DNA of 18,115 bases from Pauljensenia sp. (lineage in GTDB: Bacteria; Actinomycetota; Actinomycetes; Actinomycetales; Actinomycetaceae). Every line of letters starts with the position of its first letter. The stretch's first letter is position 1. The notes under the pieces are model-generated. The model searched no databases. It was not told where the DNA came from and worked only from the letters and a program-made list of their open reading frames with translations. Where the stretch lies: positions 1-18,115 of the forward strand of contig JASBZF010000030.1 in the NCBI GenBank assembly GCA_029983625.1. The letters run 5' to 3'. A program made the translations under genes and the position numbers. This document shows positions 14,899-18,115 of the stretch, one piece after another.

Positions 14899-16338
14899 AT
14901 GACGGAAGTAACGGCCGGCAAGGCGCTCGGTATTGAAACGACCCCGATTCCTGGATTGCTCCGCATCGACTTGACGGTTCATAAGGATAATCGCGGCTGG
15001 TTTAAAGAGAACTGGCAGCGGGAGAAGATGGTCGCCCTCGGCCTTCCTGATTTCGTTCCGGTTCAGAACAATATTTCTTTTAATGATGAAGTCGGCGTCA
15101 CTCGTGGTATTCACGCAGAACCTTGGGACAAATTCGTCTCTGTTGCGACGGGGCGTGTTTTCGGAGCTTGGGTTGATCTTCGTGAAGGCCCTTCCTTTGG
15201 GACGGTGTACACCACCCAGATTGATCCTTCGGTGGCGATCTTCGTTCCTTGCGGAGTAGGCAACGCCTATCAGACTCTGGATGCGAACACTGCCTACACC
15301 TACCTCGTGAACGCTCACTGGTCGCCTGATGCGCTCTACACTTTCCTCAATATCGCAGACGACACTGTTCAGATCGACTGGCCGATTCCTCTTGAGCGTG
15401 CGATCTGCTCGGACAAAGACCTCCAGCATCCTCCTTTGCATGAGGTCACTCCCTTTTCGCTTTCCCATGCGCGTGCGCGCACGCAGCATGTTCTTGTCAC
15501 CGGTGCGCGAGGCCAGCTCGGACGCGAACTCATGAAGCAGCTCCCCGAAGCGGGTTTTGAGGTCACCGGCGTGGATTTGCCCGAGTTCGATATTTCCGAT
15601 GCTGAGGCAATGGACCGGGTGGACTGGTCAGCTTTTGACGTGATCATTAACGCGGCTGCATGGACCGATGTGGATGGGGCGCAGACTCCGCGCGGACGTA
15701 CCCTCGCGTGGAAAGCGAATGCGACAGGCCCTTCCTATCTGGCTCGCGCAGCTGCGCGCGCGGGGAGTGTCCTCGTGCATGTGTCCACCGAATACGTTTT
15801 CGATGGGACGAAAGAGATCCACTGTGAGGATGAAGCGCCCAGCCCGCTTGGTGTGTACGCGCAGTCGAAAGCCGGGGGAGATGCGGCAGTGTCAGCTCTG
15901 CCTCAGCACTACCTGGTACGTACCTCGTGGGTGGTGGGAGAGGGGAAGAACTTCCCGAAGCAGATGATGGATCTTGCTAGGCGCGGCGTGAATCCATCGG
16001 TGGTGGCCGATCAGACGGGACGTTTGACTTTCGCAGATGATCTTGCTGCGGGAATTATTCATCTTCTGCGTTGCGATGCTCCTTACGGAACTTACAACAT
16101 TTCAGGTGAAGGCCCCGTTGTGTCTTGGGCTGATGTGGCCAAACGAGTCTTTGAGCTTCTTGGACGTGATCCTCAAGATGTCAAGTCTGTGACAACGGAG
16201 GAATACTTCGCTGGACGCGAAGGAATGGCTCCGCGTCCACTGTCAAGCGTCTTAGATTTGACGAAGATTGAAGCCAGCGGTTTTATTCCGGCGCATTCCA
16301 TGAAAAAGCTTGATGCATTTATTGCAGCTTCCCTGTGA
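14899..16338 (+). CDS. rmlCD: Fused dTDP-4-dehydrorhamnose 3,5-epimerase / reductase (RmlC-RmlD)
   Basis: A 479-aa bifunctional protein for the last two steps to dTDP-L-rhamnose. Residues 10-180 are a cupin RmlC domain: TRGIHAEPWDKFV with the expected catalytic His72 and Lys78, VDLREGPSFG, and VPCGVGNAYQTL. Residues 196-479 are an RmlD short-chain reductase: VLVTGARGQLGREL (198-211), VSTEYVFDG, YAQSK (320-324, YxxxK), RTSWVVGEG. A linker of about 20 residues joins them. In the RmlC part the usual Tyr-rich Y-x-x-x-Y-x-P-x-x-E segment reads as YLVNAHWSPDALY, with Trp141 in place of Tyr. GAGGAG (14888-14893) sits 5 nt before ATG 14899, which decides the start over TTG 14896. Divergent from rmlA and convergent with the repeat protein. 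Confidence 0.93.
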   Translation: MTEVTAGKALGIETTPIPGLLRIDLTVHKDNRGWFKENWQREKMVALGLPDFVPVQNNISFNDEVGVTRGIHAEPWDKFVSVATGRVFGAWVDLREGPSFGTVYTTQIDPSVAIFVPCGVGNAYQTLDANTAYTYLVNAHWSPDALYTFLNIADDTVQIDWPIPLERAICSDKDLQHPPLHEVTPFSLSHARARTQHVLVTGARGQLGRELMKQLPEAGFEVTGVDLPEFDISDAEAMDRVDWSAFDVIINAAAWTDVDGAQTPRGRTLAWKANATGPSYLARAAARAGSVLVHVSTEYVFDGTKEIHCEDEAPSPLGVYAQSKAGGDAAVSALPQHYLVRTSWVVGEGKNFPKQMMDLARRGVNPSVVADQTGRLTFADDLAAGIIHLLRCDAPYGTYNISGEGPVVSWADVAKRVFELLGRDPQDVKSVTTEEYFAGREGMAPRPLSSVLDLTKIEASGFIPAHSMKKLDAFIAASL

Positions 16339-16372
16339 AGGCGGTGCGTGTGGAACACGCTGCCGTAAAACA

Positions 16373-16404
16373 CTGCCGTCGGCGGTTTGAAACGCCGACG
16401 GCAG
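16373..16404. terminator. 12-bp perfect hairpin after rmlCD
   Basis: CTGCCGTCGGCG (16373-16384) and CGCCGACGGCAG (16393-16404) are exact inverted repeats around an 8-nt loop. It is the first of two hairpins in the 99-bp gap between convergent genes and should stop transcription leaving rmlCD. On the minus strand it is followed by GTGTTTTACG, a T-rich tail that would serve the opposite gene. Confidence 0.7.
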
Positions 16405-16405
16405 C

Positions 16406-16430
16406 TGTTGCATGACAGTGTCATGCAACA
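16406..16430. terminator. Second hairpin of the tandem terminator pair
   Basis: TGTTGCATGA (16406-16415) pairs exactly with TCATGCAACA (16421-16430), and C16416-G16420 extends it, leaving a loop of only about 3 nt. It begins one base after the first hairpin ends and 7 nt after the stop of the minus-strand gene. It probably serves that gene first, with the 16373-16404 hairpin as backup. Confidence 0.65.
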
Positions 16431-16437
16431 AAGAGAC

Positions 16438-18115
16438 TCAGTGGCGCGGGTCGCCGAACCAGTCTTTGTAGAGCCTCCAGAAATTGCGGTTACCGTAGGC
16501 TGAGCACGAATCACCGCTGCCGTTCATATTGGCGAGGGCGGCCGCATTCGGCTGGTAAGGCGTGTAGTTGTACAAGGCTGCGGTTGCTCGATTCTCAAGG
16601 TAGACCGGTGAAGATCCGCATGAGGCATTGGGATGATAAGCGATCGAGGCTGTGGTCCCTGCCCTGTAGCGGAAAGAGAGGGGACGTTCACCGTAGGCGA
16701 TGAGCTGAGAGGCTGCGTGATACAGCTGGTTTGCAAACCCTCGGTAGGTTGGACTGCATGCGGCAAAATCAGGGCAAGCGTAGCCAAGTGCCTTGTCGTA
16801 GCGCCCCAAATGAGGATCGTAGGATTGCAGAGCTGATCCTGAGGCCGTCACGAGTCCCTGTTCTTTTTGGAGCATGACGATCAGGACTTTCGGGTTGATG
16901 CCGCAGGCGCGTGCGCTTTTCGCGATCACCGCTGCTGCTGTTTCGTTCTGTGCTCCGACGTAAGGGTCACAAAAGGGCGTGTCCATTGTGTGTGTCGTGA
17001 GTCGATAGCGCGACAGGCAGGGTGTCCCGTCGGCTGCGTCTTGACAGTAGGGGTTACGCGCCTGAAGGAATGCTTGAATCGATTCGGTCGTCATCGCTGA
17101 AGAGTCGAACATATTCGCGTCGGAAATAATGAAGCCCGCTGTGAAGTTTTCGGGATGACCGCTGGGAATCCAGGCTCCTGAAGCTGCGAAATAGTAGGTC
17201 TTGCCGTCGATGAGTCGTGAGCCGGTCGCCATAGCGCCAGAATCTTCGCACCAGTACCACACGCCCCGCACGGCGACCCATCCGCGTTGCATGAGGCCCG
17301 TTGTCGGATCAAGATAGTACCAGTTTCCGCGCGAGTTGATCCACCCAAAAGATCTGCGCCCTGAAGAATCGTAGTAGCGCCACGATGTCTCTTCAGGGTT
17401 CCAGGCGGTGACCATTGCTCCTGAAGCGGAAAGGAAATAGGTGCCCGACGGGAGGTGAAGTTCTCCGGTGTGCATGAGGCCCGTTACCGGGTCAAGGTAG
17501 TACCAAAAGCCACGGTCTTCTACCCAGCCTCGCGCTTCAGGCCCCTTGGGGAGGAAGTAGCGCCATCCTTCAGCTGAGGAGAGCCACCCGGTGATCATAC
17601 GACCATCACTTGCGAAGGAATAGGTGGCGCCCTCGATACTCATACGCTGCGTTGCCGCTGCACCCCCGTGATTGGGGTCAAAGTAATACCAGCTGCCAGA
17701 TATGAGCTGCCAGGAAAGCGCTAATGCTCCCTTTGCGTCGAGGTAGTAGAGGGAACCGGATTCTTTGAGGAGGCCGGTGTGCATGGCTCCGGTAGCCGGA
17801 TCGAGGTAGTACCAGGTGCCGCGGTCATTGATCCAGCCGTAAGTTAAGGCACCTGAATCAGCGAAGTAATACCACTGGCCGGAAAGGAAGTGCCATCCTG
17901 TCCTCATTGTCCCGTCCTCGGCAAAGGAATAGGTGTGTCCTTTGATCTCATACCAAGCGTCACGGGCGTAGCTGCCAGATTGGGTGTACCAATACCAGGA
18001 GCTTCCCATAAGAACCCACTGTCCGTCGGGTGCGGGAAGAGGCGCTGAAGGGAGTGCGGGGAGCGGGCGGGCCGACTCTGGAGTGAGGGTGTGCGCCGGG
18101 CTTGCGGGGAGCTGT
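16438..18115 (-). CDS. Secreted choline/glucan-binding-type repeat protein with Cys-rich C-terminal domain (5' partial)
   Basis: The frame stays open to the window edge, so the start lies outside; ATG 18009 is internal to a repeat. The 558 visible residues begin with a Pro/Ala/Leu-rich linker (to about 18025). About 14 repeats of about 20 residues follow (18020-17158), with pattern G-W-x4-G-x-W-Y-Y-L/F-D-x3-G-x-M-x-T-G, the cell-wall-binding (CW_binding_1, choline/glucan-binding) type. The last 238 residues (17154-16441) form a domain with eight cysteines, GINPKVLIVMLQKEQGLV and a YHPNASCGSSPVYLENRATAALYNYTPYQPN segment. I recognise it as common in secreted actinobacterial proteins but know no function. 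The Glu in LQKEQGLV, on an amphipathic helix, recalls lysozyme/transglycosylase-like enzymes (inference). Probably exported and bound to the wall. No sortase signal follows; the protein ends WFGDPRH. Confidence 0.85.
   Translation of the reverse strand, partial: QLPASPAHTLTPESARPLPALPSAPLPAPDGQWVLMGSSWYWYTQSGSYARDAWYEIKGHTYSFAEDGTMRTGWHFLSGQWYYFADSGALTYGWINDRGTWYYLDPATGAMHTGLLKESGSLYYLDAKGALALSWQLISGSWYYFDPNHGGAAATQRMSIEGATYSFASDGRMITGWLSSAEGWRYFLPKGPEARGWVEDRGFWYYLDPVTGLMHTGELHLPSGTYFLSASGAMVTAWNPEETSWRYYDSSGRRSFGWINSRGNWYYLDPTTGLMQRGWVAVRGVWYWCEDSGAMATGSRLIDGKTYYFAASGAWIPSGHPENFTAGFIISDANMFDSSAMTTESIQAFLQARNPYCQDAADGTPCLSRYRLTTHTMDTPFCDPYVGAQNETAAAVIAKSARACGINPKVLIVMLQKEQGLVTASGSALQSYDPHLGRYDKALGYACPDFAACSPTYRGFANQLYHAASQLIAYGERPLSFRYRAGTTASIAYHPNASCGSSPVYLENRATAALYNYTPYQPNAAALANMNGSGDSCSAYGNRNFWRLYKDWFGDPRH
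17344..17958 (-). repeat. Two ~100-residue super-repeats within the wall-binding region
   Basis: The 20-residue modules recur in groups of five. KGHTYSFAEDGTMRTGW (17958-17647 block) matches EGATYSFASDGRMITGW (17646-17344 block). WINDRGTWYYLDPATGAMHTG likewise matches WVEDRGFWYYLDPVTGLMHTG at the same place in its block. Offsets are 104 and about 105 residues. The region probably grew by duplication of a five-module block. Confidence 0.6.

Noticed and set aside
16438..18009. Complete gene starting at ATG 18009
   Set aside because: The frame continues upstream through a repeat-like segment and a Pro/Ala-rich linker to the window end, and there is no signal peptide after 18009, so the true start lies outside.
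1..18115. Mobile elements, CRISPR arrays, toxin-antitoxin or phage genes
   Set aside because: No transposase, integrase, direct-repeat array or small toxin-like gene pair was found on either strand.

Overview
The window looks like chromosomal DNA of a moderately GC-rich actinobacterium, most likely an Actinomycetaceae-type (Actinomyces/Schaalia-like) species. Three things suggest this: the fumarylacetoacetate-hydrolase gene / gltX / tRNA-Gln / tRNA-Glu order, an RmlC-RmlD fusion protein, and a secreted repeat protein whose C-terminal domain I associate with actinobacteria. Genus is an inference, because no rRNA or species marker is present.

Region 1 (1-3495) is housekeeping. It holds an FAH-family hydrolase (cut one codon short at the window edge), a 547-bp gap with an 18-bp perfect palindrome, glutamyl-tRNA synthetase, a strong stem-loop, and a compact tRNA operon. 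That operon has its own promoter, then tRNA-Gln(CTG), two near-identical tRNA-Glu(CTC), and a clear intrinsic terminator.

Region 2 (3739-9736, + strand) is a five-gene operon for making and exporting a cell-surface glycan. The order is NAD-dependent sugar epimerase/reductase, RgpF-type rhamnan glycosyltransferase, membrane O-acyltransferase, ABC-2 permease (Wzm) and ABC ATPase with a C-terminal carbohydrate-binding domain (Wzt). The last four genes overlap or are tightly coupled. It resembles the 3' part of streptococcal rgp rhamnose-polysaccharide loci.

Region 3 (9797-14690, - strand) converges on region 2. It carries rmlA, then after a strong hairpin a LicD-family phosphotransferase, a Wzx-like flippase and a DUF2142 multi-spanning membrane protein. 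The flippase with the separate ABC exporter suggests two export routes, hence perhaps two polymers or a decoration pathway.

Region 4 (14691-18115) has the rmlCD fusion, divergent from rmlA across a 208-bp promoter region. It then faces, across two tandem hairpins, a large secreted protein of about 14 choline/glucan-binding-type repeats plus a cysteine-rich, possibly lysozyme-like C-terminal domain. That gene runs off the window end.

Together the loci make dTDP-L-rhamnose (RmlA, RmlC-D; RmlB is not in the window), polymerise and acylate a rhamnose-type glycan, export it, and probably add a LicD phospho-substituent. The repeat protein could bind that substituent. No CRISPR array, insertion sequence, integrase or rRNA was seen.
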